NCBI RefSeq assembly: GCF_002737765.1
Contig: NZ_PEGG01000077.1
Span: 1-6,528, forward strand
Direction of reading: 5' to 3'
Origin: Caulobacter sp. B11
Lineage (GTDB): Bacteria > Pseudomonadota > Alphaproteobacteria > Caulobacterales > Caulobacteraceae
DNA: 6,528 nucleotides
Position numbers and translations under genes: made by a program. This document shows positions 1 through 6,528 of this stretch, piece after piece. Below the pieces are notes generated by a model, which saw nothing but the letters and a program-made list of their open reading frames with translations, was not told the origin of the DNA and did not search any database. Position 1 is the first letter of the stretch, and each line of letters begins with the position of its first letter.

Positions 1-477
1 AGGCGGGTGTGGGCCACCTTGTCCTTGGAGGCGACCTTGGGGTCGACGCGAGCATCATCTTCAGGCCGGCGAACAGGCTGTTTTCATTGGAGCCAGATCC
101 GCGGTCGGCCGGCTCGAAGCACAGCAGGCGAAGCTTGGGATCGTCCTTGCCCTCGTACCAGGCGGCCACGAAGGGGTTCCACAGGCGCTCGACCACGGCC
201 GGTCGGTATTGACCGTCATCCGGCCGCTGACCGTCGCGAACAGGTCGTGGCCCTTGCCCACGAAGTGAAGGTCGGCGGCGACGCCGGCCCCGACCGCGCC
301 GACCAGGTCGGTTTCGGAGCTGCTGAAGAACCAGATCGGTCCGCCTTCATCGCCCTCGATCTGGGCGGTCATCGGCTGTGAGCGGCCGCTGTCAACGTCG
401 GGCAGGCCGACCATCACCGTGCGGTCCGATTTCAGCGCCTTCCAGAACTTGGCCACCAGTTCAGCTTCGTGGGTCAT
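1..477 (-). pseudogene. General stress protein 26-like (pyridoxamine 5'-phosphate oxidase fold) gene, frame-disrupted and cut by window edge
   Basis: The intact N-terminal 94 residues (196-477) resemble the split-barrel flavin-binding general stress protein 26 family: an MTHEAELVAKFWKALKSDRT opening, a strand ending in IWFFSSSETD, then ADLHFVGKGHDLFATVSGR. The ATG at 477 has AGGAG (485-489) seven bases upstream. Around 196-200 the frame breaks. Family-like sequence (VVERLWNPFVAAWYEGKDDP, then NENSLFAGLKMML) resumes in another minus-strand frame, as if one C were lost from GGCCC. Around 47-51 it shifts again into a tail reading VDPKVASKDKVAHTRL, as if one G were lost. With both bases restored the protein would be about 160 aa, normal for the family; the stop lies beyond base 1. 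Family members bind FMN or a related cofactor, but the substrate is usually unknown. The gene is either a decaying pseudogene or intact and affected by sequence errors. Family call fairly sure; functional state unknown. Confidence 0.72.
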
Positions 478-551
478 GCGGTATCTCCTGATTGGAGGCC
501 TTCCAACGAACCGGATGGCGCGACGTTCCGAAAAAGGGCGTCAGGCGGCGC

Positions 552-1142
552 TCAGGAACGCGCCCAGGCCGCCCGCAACAGGGCCCGGATCTCGTCGTCG
601 ACCTCGGACGGCGAGGCGAGGGCGACCTTGGCCTTGAGCCGCTCCGACCAGCTTTCCTTGCCGGGCGCCGCCAGTCGCGGGGAGGCCTCCGGCGGCAGGG
701 CCAGGCCCAGCAGGGCGCCGCCGCCCTTCAGGGGCTTGGCGGCCGCGAACTGCACCTTGGCGGACCAGGCCGTGAACCCCTTGCGCTGGCCCGTGACCAG
801 GCCGTCGAGATCAGCGACCGCCGCTTCGAGGACTTGCAGGATCGCCGCCGAGGCCGGGTCGGTCCACAGGGCCGCGCGCAGGGCGTCGGGCTCATCCCAG
901 CCCATCTCGGACGGAAAGGCCTCGGCCAGGATGTGGGCGCAGCGATTGACGCCAAGCCCGTGATGCTCTTTCAGCCAGTTGACCCGCGCCCGCGGCCGGG
1001 TCTCGGGGCAGGCGCGGGCGATCGTCACCCATTGGGCCAGGGTCTTGCCGGTGTCGCGCTCGAGACTGGCCTGGACGGAGGCGAACCACGTCTTCTGGCG
1101 CTCGGTCAGGGTCTGCGGCGGCTTGGCGCTCTTGGTCGTCAT
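552..1142 (-). CDS. DUF4287/DUF5655-type protein of unknown function (196 aa)
   Basis: The residue 15-75 region resembles the DUF4287 module: an aromatic segment, then TGKTLAQWVTIAR, then a helix with NWLKEHHGLGVNRCAHIL, matching the family's TGKT...W...WLKE..GLG..HA pattern. Residues about 85-196 look like the DUF5655-type C-terminal half often joined to it, including TGQRKGFTAWSAKVQFAAAKP and an acidic-basic helical end. No signal peptide, membrane segment or catalytic motif is visible, so it is probably a small cytoplasmic protein; its biochemical role is not known. The ATG at 1142 is supported by a purine-rich Shine-Dalgarno (GGGGGAGG, 1151-1158) eight bases upstream. It lies 74 bases upstream of the stress-protein gene on the same strand, with no obvious terminator between, so the two may share a transcript. 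It is divergent from the HIT gene across a 111-base spacer. Confidence 0.8.
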   Translation of the reverse strand: MTTKSAKPPQTLTERQKTWFASVQASLERDTGKTLAQWVTIARACPETRPRARVNWLKEHHGLGVNRCAHILAEAFPSEMGWDEPDALRAALWTDPASAAILQVLEAAVADLDGLVTGQRKGFTAWSAKVQFAAAKPLKGGGALLGLALPPEASPRLAAPGKESWSERLKAKVALASPSEVDDEIRALLRAAWARS

Positions 1143-1193
1143 GGCTTGCGCCTCCCCCGTGGTTTGCTAGGACACGGCAGCCTTTGGTGGTGC

Positions 1194-1237
1194 GCGTGAC
1201 GGGCGCTGAAACCGGCGACCACTTTCAGCTGTCACGC
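1194..1237. promoter_or_regulatory. Two-tier inverted repeat in the divergent spacer, just upstream of the HIT gene
   Basis: GCGTGAC (1194-1200) pairs perfectly with GTCACGC (1231-1237). Inside it GCTGAAA (1205-1211) pairs perfectly with TTTCAGC (1223-1229). The two 7-bp arms are separated by an asymmetric internal loop (GGGC against T) and enclose an 11-base loop. The structure ends four bases before the HIT Shine-Dalgarno (AAGGAG, 1242-1247). In RNA it could be a 5'-leader hairpin affecting HIT translation; in DNA it could be an operator between the divergent genes. A terminator is unlikely because genes start on both sides and no T-run follows. The pairing is seen directly; the role is inference. 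Confidence 0.45.
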
Positions 1238-1253
1238 TTGCAAGGAGACGGCC

Positions 1254-1695
1254 ATGAGCCTTCATGGAACCTACGATCCCGACAACATCTTCGCCAAGAT
1301 CATCCGGGGCGAAATTCCGGCGGTGAAGGTGTTCGAGGACGACCAGGTCCTGGCCTTCATGGACGTGTTTCCCCAGTCGCGCGGCCACATGCTGGTGATC
1401 TCCAAGACCTCCCGGGCCCGCAATCTGCTGGAAGCCGAGCCCAAGACCCTGGGGCGGCTGATCGGCGCCACCCAGAAGGCCGCCGCCGCCGTCGCCGCCG
1501 CGCTCAAGCCCGACGGGGTGGTGGTCACCCAGTTCAACGGCGCGCCGGCCGGCCAGACCGTGTTCCACCTGCATTTCCACGTCATCCCGCGCTACGAGGG
1601 CGAGGCCCTGGGGCGGCATGGGGCGGCATGGCGAGGCCATGGCCGATGTCGAAGCCCTCAAGACCCTGGCCGAGACGATCGCGGCCGCGCTTTAG
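1254..1695 (+). CDS. HIT-family (histidine triad) nucleotide-binding hydrolase, C-terminus frameshifted by a 10-bp duplication
   Basis: This is a HinT-like member of the histidine triad superfamily, which hydrolyses nucleotide phosphoramidates and related adenylated compounds in the cytoplasm. Visible features are the N-terminal DNIFAKIIRGEIPAVKVFED block, FMDVFPQSRGHMLVISK, the NGAPAGQTVFH strand and the catalytic HLHFHVI triad (His105, 107, 109). The ATG at 1254 has AAGGAG (1242-1247) six bases upstream. After His122 a tandem copy of a 10-bp unit shifts the frame. The family-like tail GEAMADVEALKTLAETIAAA and the TAG stop at 1693-1695 lie in the +1 frame, so removing one copy gives a normal 143-aa protein. 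As written, the ORF instead runs to a stop at 1791-1793 (179 aa), with a foreign tail antisense to the downstream kinase gene. The catalytic core is complete, so partial function is possible. The substrate cannot be read from sequence. Confidence 0.85.
1611..1630. repeat. Perfect 10-bp tandem duplication inside the HIT gene
   Basis: The unit GGGCGGCATG occurs at 1611-1620 and again at 1621-1630 with no mismatch. Ten bases is not a multiple of three, so the second copy moves the HIT reading frame. Deleting either copy restores the family-typical C-terminus and a stop at 1693-1695. Slipped-strand replication or an assembly or read error could both create it. Confidence 0.9.
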
Positions 1696-3779
1696 GAGGA
1701 CCTGTTGCCGATGGCGCTGTTGGCGGCGATGATCAGGGCTCGCAGCTGAATGGGTTTGGCGATGTGGTCCACCATCCCGGCCGCCAGGCATGAGGCGATG
1801 TCGTCTGTCGAGGTCGCCGCCGTCATGGCGATGATCGGGGTTTGGGCCTCTTCGCCGCCCGAGGCCTTGATCCGGCGACAGGCGGTCAGCCCGTCCATGA
1901 TCGGCATGTGCAGGTCCATGAAGATGGCGTCATAGGGGGCTTGGCCTGCTCGCGTCACGGCGTCCTCGCCGTTTTCGGCGGTGTCGACCTGAAAGCCCGC
2001 CGCCTCCAGCATCTGGCTGGCGATCTGCCGGTTCATGGGATGGTCGTCGACCACCAGAAGGCGATGGCCTTGCACGGTCTCCGGCGGCGACGGGGCAACC
2101 TCGGTGCGGTCCAGCCGCGTCATGGGCGCCTTCATCACGAAGCTGGACCCCATGCCGACGGTGCTCTCGACCGTCAGGCTGCCGCCCATCAACTCGACCA
2201 GGGAGCGTGAAATCGCCAGGCCAAGGCCCGCGCCGGAGAAGGGCCGGGTGGGGGTGCTGTCGATCTGGGAGAAGGGCCGAAACAGCAGCGACAGGTTGTC
2301 GGGCGAGATCCCCAGGCCGGTGTCGGTCACCTGGAAGGTCACGTCATCGACGCCGGGGACGAGGCTGGGCCGGACTCTCACCGACAGGGTGATGTCGCCG
2401 CGCCGCGTAAACTTGGCGGCGTTGCTGAGCAGCTTGAACAGGATCTGCGCCAGGCGGCTTTCGTCGGTGCTGTGCAGGAAGGTCCCGGGCATGTCGATCT
2501 CGGTGCGCAGCACGATCGGCCGGTCGCCGAGCAGAGGCAGGATCAGGGCCGAGACGCGTTCGACGACGGCCGGGATCGAAACCGGTCCCGGATTGAGGTG
2601 CACCTGACCGTGCTCGAAGCTGGAATAGTCGAGCACGTCGTCGATCAGCGACACCAGAACGCCGCAGGAGGCCTGGATCGCCGCCAGGGGCTCAAGCGTG
2701 AACGTCGGCATGGCCCGGTTCGCACCGAGCAACTGGACGTGGCCGCTGATGCCGTTCAAAGGCGTGCGCATCTCATGGCTCATCACCGCCAGGAACCGGC
2801 TCTTGGCGCGCGCGGCGGTCTCGGCGTCGCGTCGCGCGGCGCGGGCCGCCGACAGGGCCCGCTGCAGACCGTTCTGAGCGCGGGTTCTTTGCGACAGCAC
2901 GCTGATGATCACCAGGGCGCAGAACTGGATCGAGGCCAGATAGGTCTGCAGGGCCAGGATCCGGCTGGACAGGTCGCTGTACTGGGCTGCGATCGGACCA
3001 TGACCCAGGGTGGTGCTGGCCGCGCCGAGGTACGCGAACCCGGCGATGGTCAGGATCGCTCGCGGCGGATCCAGCTGCAGCAGGACGGCCAGCAGCAGCG
3101 GGAAGCTGAGATAGAGCGGGGCGTTGGGAAGGAAGTGGAAAAGGGTCGCCGAGACGAGAAGCGCGGCGGTGATCAATTGCAGCGGCGGCAGCCCCGAGGC
3201 TTGTCGCGGCACGGTGTAGCGATGGGCCCTGGCCAGCAACAGCGTCGCCGGCGCGCCGATCATCATGCCCAGGAAATCGCCCAGGGCCCAGGCGGTCCAG
3301 ATCGTCTGGAGATCACCGTCGATCAGCTGGGCCGTCAGGACCGCCCCAAGGGTGCCGACCATCAATGTGGTCGGCAGAACCGCCAGCAGGGTCATGCGCC
3401 ACAGGCGGCTGAAGCGGTGAATGTCCAGGCCCGCGCCGCAAACCTGCCGGATCAGGAAGGCGGCGGTCACCGACTCGAGCAGGTCGCAGCCCGCGATCAG
3501 GGCCGCTTGAGCCGGAATACTGCCCGTCAGCAGGGCGGCCATGCCGTCAATCAGGGTGCAGACCAGCAGCAGGGGAATGGCCGAGGCGCGCGGCAGCAGC
3601 AGAAGGGCCGCCGCCAGCAGGCCATTATTGACCCAAAGAACCGCCAGGCCGCCGGCCCCGACGGTCATGGTGTAGGCTACCGTGGCGGTGATCGCATAGG
3701 CTGCCAGGAACGCCAGCGGCGACCATGATGGGCGTACTGTCTGGGCCGGGCGGAACAGGCTGAGCCAGGTTGTTCGCAC
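1692..3779 (-). CDS. MASE1-type membrane hybrid sensor histidine kinase with C-terminal receiver (695 aa)
   Basis: Residues about 18-298 form a block of some eight to ten hydrophobic helices. It includes an LWVNNGLLAAALLLLP segment resembling MASE1 integral-membrane sensor domains, whose ligands are generally unknown. A short charged helix (about 299-327) joins it directly to the kinase core, with no visible PAS or HAMP. The HisKA H-box is SHEMRTPLNGI with His335. The ATPase domain has N-box LLSNAAKFT (Asn453), G1 DTGLGI (Asp486), LFRPFSQID and G2 GAGLGLAI (about 517-524). The receiver (about 572-690) has acidic Asp578/579, phospho-acceptor Asp622 (MDLHMP), Thr653 and Lys675. All key residues are present, so kinase and receiver should be active. 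The start is GTG, with AGAGGG (3788-3793) eight bases upstream. Its TAA stop overlaps the original HIT stop. No regulator or phosphotransfer gene lies beside it, so output is probably through an unlinked Hpt protein. Sensor class moderately sure; kinase certain. Confidence 0.92.
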   Translation of the reverse strand: MRTTWLSLFRPAQTVRPSWSPLAFLAAYAITATVAYTMTVGAGGLAVLWVNNGLLAAALLLLPRASAIPLLLVCTLIDGMAALLTGSIPAQAALIAGCDLLESVTAAFLIRQVCGAGLDIHRFSRLWRMTLLAVLPTTLMVGTLGAVLTAQLIDGDLQTIWTAWALGDFLGMMIGAPATLLLARAHRYTVPRQASGLPPLQLITAALLVSATLFHFLPNAPLYLSFPLLLAVLLQLDPPRAILTIAGFAYLGAASTTLGHGPIAAQYSDLSSRILALQTYLASIQFCALVIISVLSQRTRAQNGLQRALSAARAARRDAETAARAKSRFLAVMSHEMRTPLNGISGHVQLLGANRAMPTFTLEPLAAIQASCGVLVSLIDDVLDYSSFEHGQVHLNPGPVSIPAVVERVSALILPLLGDRPIVLRTEIDMPGTFLHSTDESRLAQILFKLLSNAAKFTRRGDITLSVRVRPSLVPGVDDVTFQVTDTGLGISPDNLSLLFRPFSQIDSTPTRPFSGAGLGLAISRSLVELMGGSLTVESTVGMGSSFVMKAPMTRLDRTEVAPSPPETVQGHRLLVVDDHPMNRQIASQMLEAAGFQVDTAENGEDAVTRAGQAPYDAIFMDLHMPIMDGLTACRRIKASGGEEAQTPIIAMTAATSTDDIASCLAAGMVDHIAKPIQLRALIIAANSAIGNRSS

Positions 3780-3879
3780 CCCAGCGCCCTCTTACTGACA
3801 ACACATCAAAGCTCTATTGATTTGACGCGGCTGTAAAGTTCCTTGGGTAGCGGTTTCGGACTCGTGAACCCTTATAGTG

Positions 3880-3907
3880 AAGAGGCCCGGATCACTCCGG
3901 GCCTCTT
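3880..3907 (-). terminator. Terminator hairpin after clpA
   Basis: AAGAGGCCCGG (3880-3890) and CCGGGCCTCTT (3897-3907) form a perfect 11-bp stem around a 6-base loop. On the minus strand the hairpin begins 11 bases after the clpA stop. The stem ends in UCUU and continues CACUAU, so the U-tract is poor. Position and stability favour termination of the clpSA transcript and insulation of the kinase gene. The remaining spacer (3780-3879) is less GC-rich than the genes and should hold the kinase promoter, but I see no convincing -35/-10 pair. Confidence 0.75.
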
Positions 3908-3918
3908 GTCCGATTGTC

Positions 3919-6246
3919 CTATTCGACCAGGGCGGGTTCGGACTTGTCCTGGTCTCCGGCGGCGGCCTTGCTGGCCTTCTCCGGGGTGCTTTCGATCTCG
4001 AAATCGATCTTGCCGTCCTTGAGCACCACCTTGACGTGGCCGCCACGAACCAGGCGACCAAACAGGATGTCGTCGGCCAGGGGCTTCTTGATGTGCTCCT
4101 GGATGACCCGGCCCAAAGGTCGCGCCCCGTAGAGTTCGTCGAAGCCGTTCTTGGCCAGCCAGTCGGCGGCGTCGTCGGCCAGCGAGATCGTCACGTTCCG
4201 GTCGGCCAACTGGGCCTCCATCTGCATGACGAACTTCTGCACCACCATGCGGATGATGTCCTGGGTCAGCGGCTTGAAGGCCACGACCGCGTCGAGGCGG
4301 TTGCGGAACTCCGGCGTGAACAGGCGCTTGAGGGCGGCCTCTTCCTCGCCCTCGACCTTGGAGCGGCCAAAGCCGATCGACTGGCGTTGGGCGTCCGAGG
4401 CGCCCGCATTGGTGGTCATGATCAGGACCACGTTGCGGAAATCGACCTTCTTGCCGTTGGAGTCGGTGAGGACCCCGTGATCCATGACCTGCAGCAGGAT
4501 GTTGTAGACGTCCTGGTGGGCCTTCTCGATCTCGTCGAGCAGCACGACCGCGTGCGGATGCTGATCGACGGCGTCGGTCAGCTGCCCGCCCTGATCATAG
4601 CCGACATAGCCGGGAGGGGCGCCGATCAGGCGGCTCACGGTATGGCGCTCCATGTACTCCGACATGTCGAAGCGGATCATCTCGATGCCGAGCGTCAGGG
4701 CCAGTTGCTTGGCGGCCTCGGTCTTGCCGACGCCGGTCGGGCCGCTGAACAGGAACGAGCCGATCGGCTTGTCCGCGTCGCGCAGTCCGGCCCGGGCCAG
4801 TTTCATGGCCGAGGACAGTTGCTGGATGGCTTCGTCCTGACCAAACACCGAGCGCTTCAGGTCGATCTCGAGTTCCTTGAGGGCCTCGGTGTCCGACTTG
4901 CTGACCGACTTGGGCGGAATGCGGGCGATCTTGGCCACGACGGCCTCGATCTCCTTGACGCCCAGAACCTTCTTGCGACGGCTCTCGGGCAGCAGCATCT
5001 GGCCGGCGCCGGCCTCGTCGATCACGTCGATCGCCTTGTCGGGCAGCTTGCGGTCGGTGATGTACTTGGCCGACAGCTCCACCGCGACCTTCAGGGCCTC
5101 GTTGGTGTATTTCAGCTTGTGGAAGTCCTCGTAGTAGGTTTTCAGGCCCTTGAGGATCTTGATGGTGTCTTCCACCGTCGGTTCGTTGACGTCGATCTTC
5201 TGGAAGCGTCGGACTAGGGCCCGATCCTTCTCGAAGTGCTGACGGAACTCCTTGTAGGTGGTCGAGCCCATGCAGCGCAGGGTTCCCGAGGCCAGGGCCG
5301 GCTTGAGCAGGTTCGAAGCGTCCATCGCCCCGCCGCTGGTGGCGCCCGCGCCGATCACCGTGTGGATCTCGTCGATGAACAGCACCGCATTGGGATGGTT
5401 CTCGAGTTCCTTGACCACCTGCTTGAGGCGTTCCTCGAAGTCGCCGCGATAGCGGGTGCCGGCCAGCAACGCGCCCATGTCGAGCGAGAAGATGGTGGCT
5501 TCCGCCAGGACCTCGGGCACCTGATGGGTAATGATCTTGCGCGCCAGGCCCTCGGCGATGGCGGTCTTGCCGACGCCGGGTTCGCCCACCAGGAGCGGGT
5601 TGTTCTTGGTGCGGCGGCACAGGATCTGGATCGCCCGCTCCACCTCGTTGGCGCGGCCGATCAGCGGGTCGACCTTACCCTGACGGGCCTTTTCGTTGAG
5701 GTTGACGCAATAGGCCTCGAGCGCCTCGCCGCCGGTCTTGGCGTTGGGCTTTTCGGGATCTTCCTCGACCGTGGCGCCCTTGGACGGCTTGGGCTCAGAG
5801 GCCCCGGCCTTCTTGGCGATGCCGTGGGCGATGAAGTTCACCGCGTCGTAGCGGGTCATGTCCTGCTCTTGCAGGAAATAGGCGGCATGGCTCTCGCGTT
5901 CCGAGAAGATCGCCACCAGCACATTGGCGCCGGTGACCTCTTCGCGGCCCGAGGACTGCACGTGAATGACGGCGCGTTGGATGACGCGCTGGAAGCCGGC
6001 GGTGGGCTTGGCGTCATCCTCGTCGTCGACGACCAGCGAGGCCAGTTCGACGTCGAGATAGTTGACGAGGCTCTTCTTGAGAGCGGCGAGGTCGACATCG
6101 CAGGCGCGCATCACGCCGGCCGCGTCGTCGTCATCAGTGAGCGACAGCAGCAGGTGTTCCAGCGTGGCGTATTCGTGCTTGCGCTGATTGGCGTAAGCGA
6201 CGGCGCGATGCAGGGATTCTTCGAGGGGGCGCGAAAAAGAGGGCAA
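3919..6246 (-). CDS. clpA: ATP-dependent Clp protease ATP-binding subunit ClpA (775 aa)
   Basis: ClpA is the hexameric AAA+ unfoldase that threads substrates, including those delivered by ClpS, into the ClpP peptidase in the cytoplasm. Numbered from the TTG start, the protein has a double Clp N-domain (about 1-145), a charged linker (about 146-175), D1 with Walker A GEPGVGKT (221-228), Walker B VLFIDE (288-293) and tandem Arg346/347, then D2 with Walker A GPTGVGKT (502-509), Walker B VVLLDE (567-572) and a GARPLGR sensor-2 motif. The IGF tripeptide at 624-626 is the ClpP-docking loop. No long middle coiled-coil domain is present, which separates it from ClpB. Length fits ClpA, with a short charged C-terminal tail. 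A GTG at 6279 would add 11 residues, but it lies inside clpS and lacks a ribosome site. The TTG at 6246 gives an [16 protein letters not shown] opening and has a strong one. Confidence 0.97.
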   Translation of the reverse strand: MPSFSRPLEESLHRAVAYANQRKHEYATLEHLLLSLTDDDDAAGVMRACDVDLAALKKSLVNYLDVELASLVVDDEDDAKPTAGFQRVIQRAVIHVQSSGREEVTGANVLVAIFSERESHAAYFLQEQDMTRYDAVNFIAHGIAKKAGASEPKPSKGATVEEDPEKPNAKTGGEALEAYCVNLNEKARQGKVDPLIGRANEVERAIQILCRRTKNNPLLVGEPGVGKTAIAEGLARKIITHQVPEVLAEATIFSLDMGALLAGTRYRGDFEERLKQVVKELENHPNAVLFIDEIHTVIGAGATSGGAMDASNLLKPALASGTLRCMGSTTYKEFRQHFEKDRALVRRFQKIDVNEPTVEDTIKILKGLKTYYEDFHKLKYTNEALKVAVELSAKYITDRKLPDKAIDVIDEAGAGQMLLPESRRKKVLGVKEIEAVVAKIARIPPKSVSKSDTEALKELEIDLKRSVFGQDEAIQQLSSAMKLARAGLRDADKPIGSFLFSGPTGVGKTEAAKQLALTLGIEMIRFDMSEYMERHTVSRLIGAPPGYVGYDQGGQLTDAVDQHPHAVVLLDEIEKAHQDVYNILLQVMDHGVLTDSNGKKVDFRNVVLIMTTNAGASDAQRQSIGFGRSKVEGEEEAALKRLFTPEFRNRLDAVVAFKPLTQDIIRMVVQKFVMQMEAQLADRNVTISLADDAADWLAKNGFDELYGARPLGRVIQEHIKKPLADDILFGRLVRGGHVKVVLKDGKIDFEIESTPEKASKAAAGDQDKSEPALVE

Positions 6247-6253
6247 GGCGGGG

Positions 6254-6259
6254 CTCCTT
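6254..6259 (-). promoter_or_regulatory. Shine-Dalgarno deciding the TTG start of clpA
   Basis: The minus strand reads AAGGAG here, seven bases before the TTG at 6246-6244. Its first bases overlap the TAA stop of clpS (6260-6258), an arrangement typical of translational coupling. The in-frame GTG at 6279 has no comparable purine-rich site upstream. No ATG occurs in this frame near the expected N-terminus. Confidence 0.8.
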
Positions 6260-6528
6260 AGTCCTTTTCCATGGTGCACTGCAGTGGGTGCTGATGCCTG
6301 CGGGCTGAATCGATCACCTGCGCGACCTTGGTCTCGGCGACTTCATAAGTGAAGACCCCGCAAACCCCAACGCCGTGCTGGTGCACGTGCAGCATAATCC
6401 GGGTCGCATCTTCGCGCGACTTGTTGAAAAAACGTTCAAGTACGTAAACGACGAATTCCATAGGCGTATAATCGTCGTTCAATATCAGTACGCGATACAA
6501 CGAAGGCTTTTGCGTCTTCGGCTTCACA
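6258..6528 (-). CDS. clpS: ATP-dependent Clp protease adaptor ClpS (N-terminus outside window)
   Basis: ClpS binds proteins with bulky hydrophobic N-terminal residues and hands them to ClpA, forming the bacterial N-degron pathway. About 89 residues are visible, covering essentially the whole folded core. The N-degron pocket signature is intact: [18 protein letters not shown] with Asn17, Asp18, Asp19, Thr21, Pro22 and the Met23 gate (numbering of the visible fragment), the VH pair in [15 protein letters not shown], then [16 protein letters not shown] and the [10 protein letters not shown] end. These match the single-adaptor ClpS type rather than a divergent ClpS2. The GTG at the window edge (6525-6527) is probably an internal valine. 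Known ClpS proteins carry a flexible N-terminal extension before this point, so the true start and promoter lie past 6528. The stop overlaps the clpA ribosome site, indicating a clpS-clpA operon. Confidence 0.95.
   Translation of the reverse strand, partial: VKPKTQKPSLYRVLILNDDYTPMEFVVYVLERFFNKSREDATRIMLHVHQHGVGVCGVFTYEVAETKVAQVIDSARRHQHPLQCTMEKD

Noticed and set aside
492..506. TTGGA/TCCAA inverted repeat just upstream of the stress-protein ribosome site
   Set aside because: The arms are only 5 bp with a 5-base loop and no T-run. Such repeats are expected by chance.
1146..1173. Possible Caulobacter-type promoter for the HIT gene: TTGCGCC, 13-base gap, GCTAGGAC
   Set aside because: The -10-like half is close to GCTANAWC and the spacing fits, but the -35-like half matches poorly and overlaps the opposite gene's Shine-Dalgarno and start region. 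Too weak to annotate.
2472..3728. Plus-strand open frame (418 codons) opposite the histidine kinase
   Set aside because: Its translation is Q/R/G-rich with no family character, and it is antisense to a kinase with every catalytic motif in place.
3822..3850. TTGACGC on the plus strand as a -35 box in the kinase-clpA spacer
   Set aside because: No acceptable -10 follows at the right distance, and no plus-strand gene lies downstream.
3877..5217. Long plus-strand open frame (446 codons) opposite clpA, and a similar one at 5236-6261
   Set aside because: Both are antisense to a clear clpA. Their translations are low-complexity D/L/G/Q-rich text typical of the reverse strand of GC-rich genes, and neither has a convincing ribosome site.
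1..6528. Search for a mobile element, CRISPR array, toxin-antitoxin pair, phage gene or other new defence-like system
   Set aside because: No direct repeat array, transposase, integrase, tRNA-like end or small two-gene cassette is visible. Gene content is ordinary and codon use looks even across the window.

Overview
The window looks like chromosomal DNA from a Caulobacter-like alphaproteobacterium (Caulobacteraceae). It is GC-rich with strong G/C bias at third codon positions. It carries a clpS-clpA pair of alphaproteobacterial type, one GTG and one TTG start, and small soluble proteins of kinds common in that family. The genus is inferred from protein character only; no rRNA or other marker gene is present.

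Layout, left to right. Positions 1-477 (minus strand) hold the 3'-truncated and frame-disrupted remains of a general-stress-protein-26-like flavin/PNPOx-fold gene. Positions 552-1142 (minus) encode a DUF4287/DUF5655-type protein of unknown function, 74 bases upstream of the first gene and probably co-transcribed with it. A short divergent spacer (1143-1253) contains a strong two-tier inverted repeat. From 1254 (plus) runs a HIT-family nucleotide-binding hydrolase whose last 21 codons are thrown out of frame by a 10-bp tandem duplication. It converges on, and overlaps by its original stop codon, a minus-strand MASE1-type membrane-bound hybrid histidine kinase (1692-3779, GTG start). A 139-base spacer (3780-3918) holds the terminator hairpin of clpA. 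The right part is the minus-strand clpS-clpA operon: clpS enters from the right edge without its N-terminus, and clpA (775 aa) most likely starts at a TTG whose Shine-Dalgarno overlaps the clpS stop codon.

Functionally, ClpS and ClpA form the N-degron recognition and unfolding arm of ClpAP proteolysis. The hybrid kinase is a membrane sensor with its own receiver domain but no partner regulator next to it. The HIT, DUF4287 and stress-protein genes are housekeeping or stress accessory genes with no visible link to ClpSA.

This is an ordinary core-genome region. I found no mobile element, tRNA, rRNA, CRISPR array, phage gene or convincing new multi-gene system. The points most worth checking are the cluster of indels in the left 1.7 kb (sequencing error or real gene decay), the dyad upstream of the HIT gene, and the TTG start of clpA.
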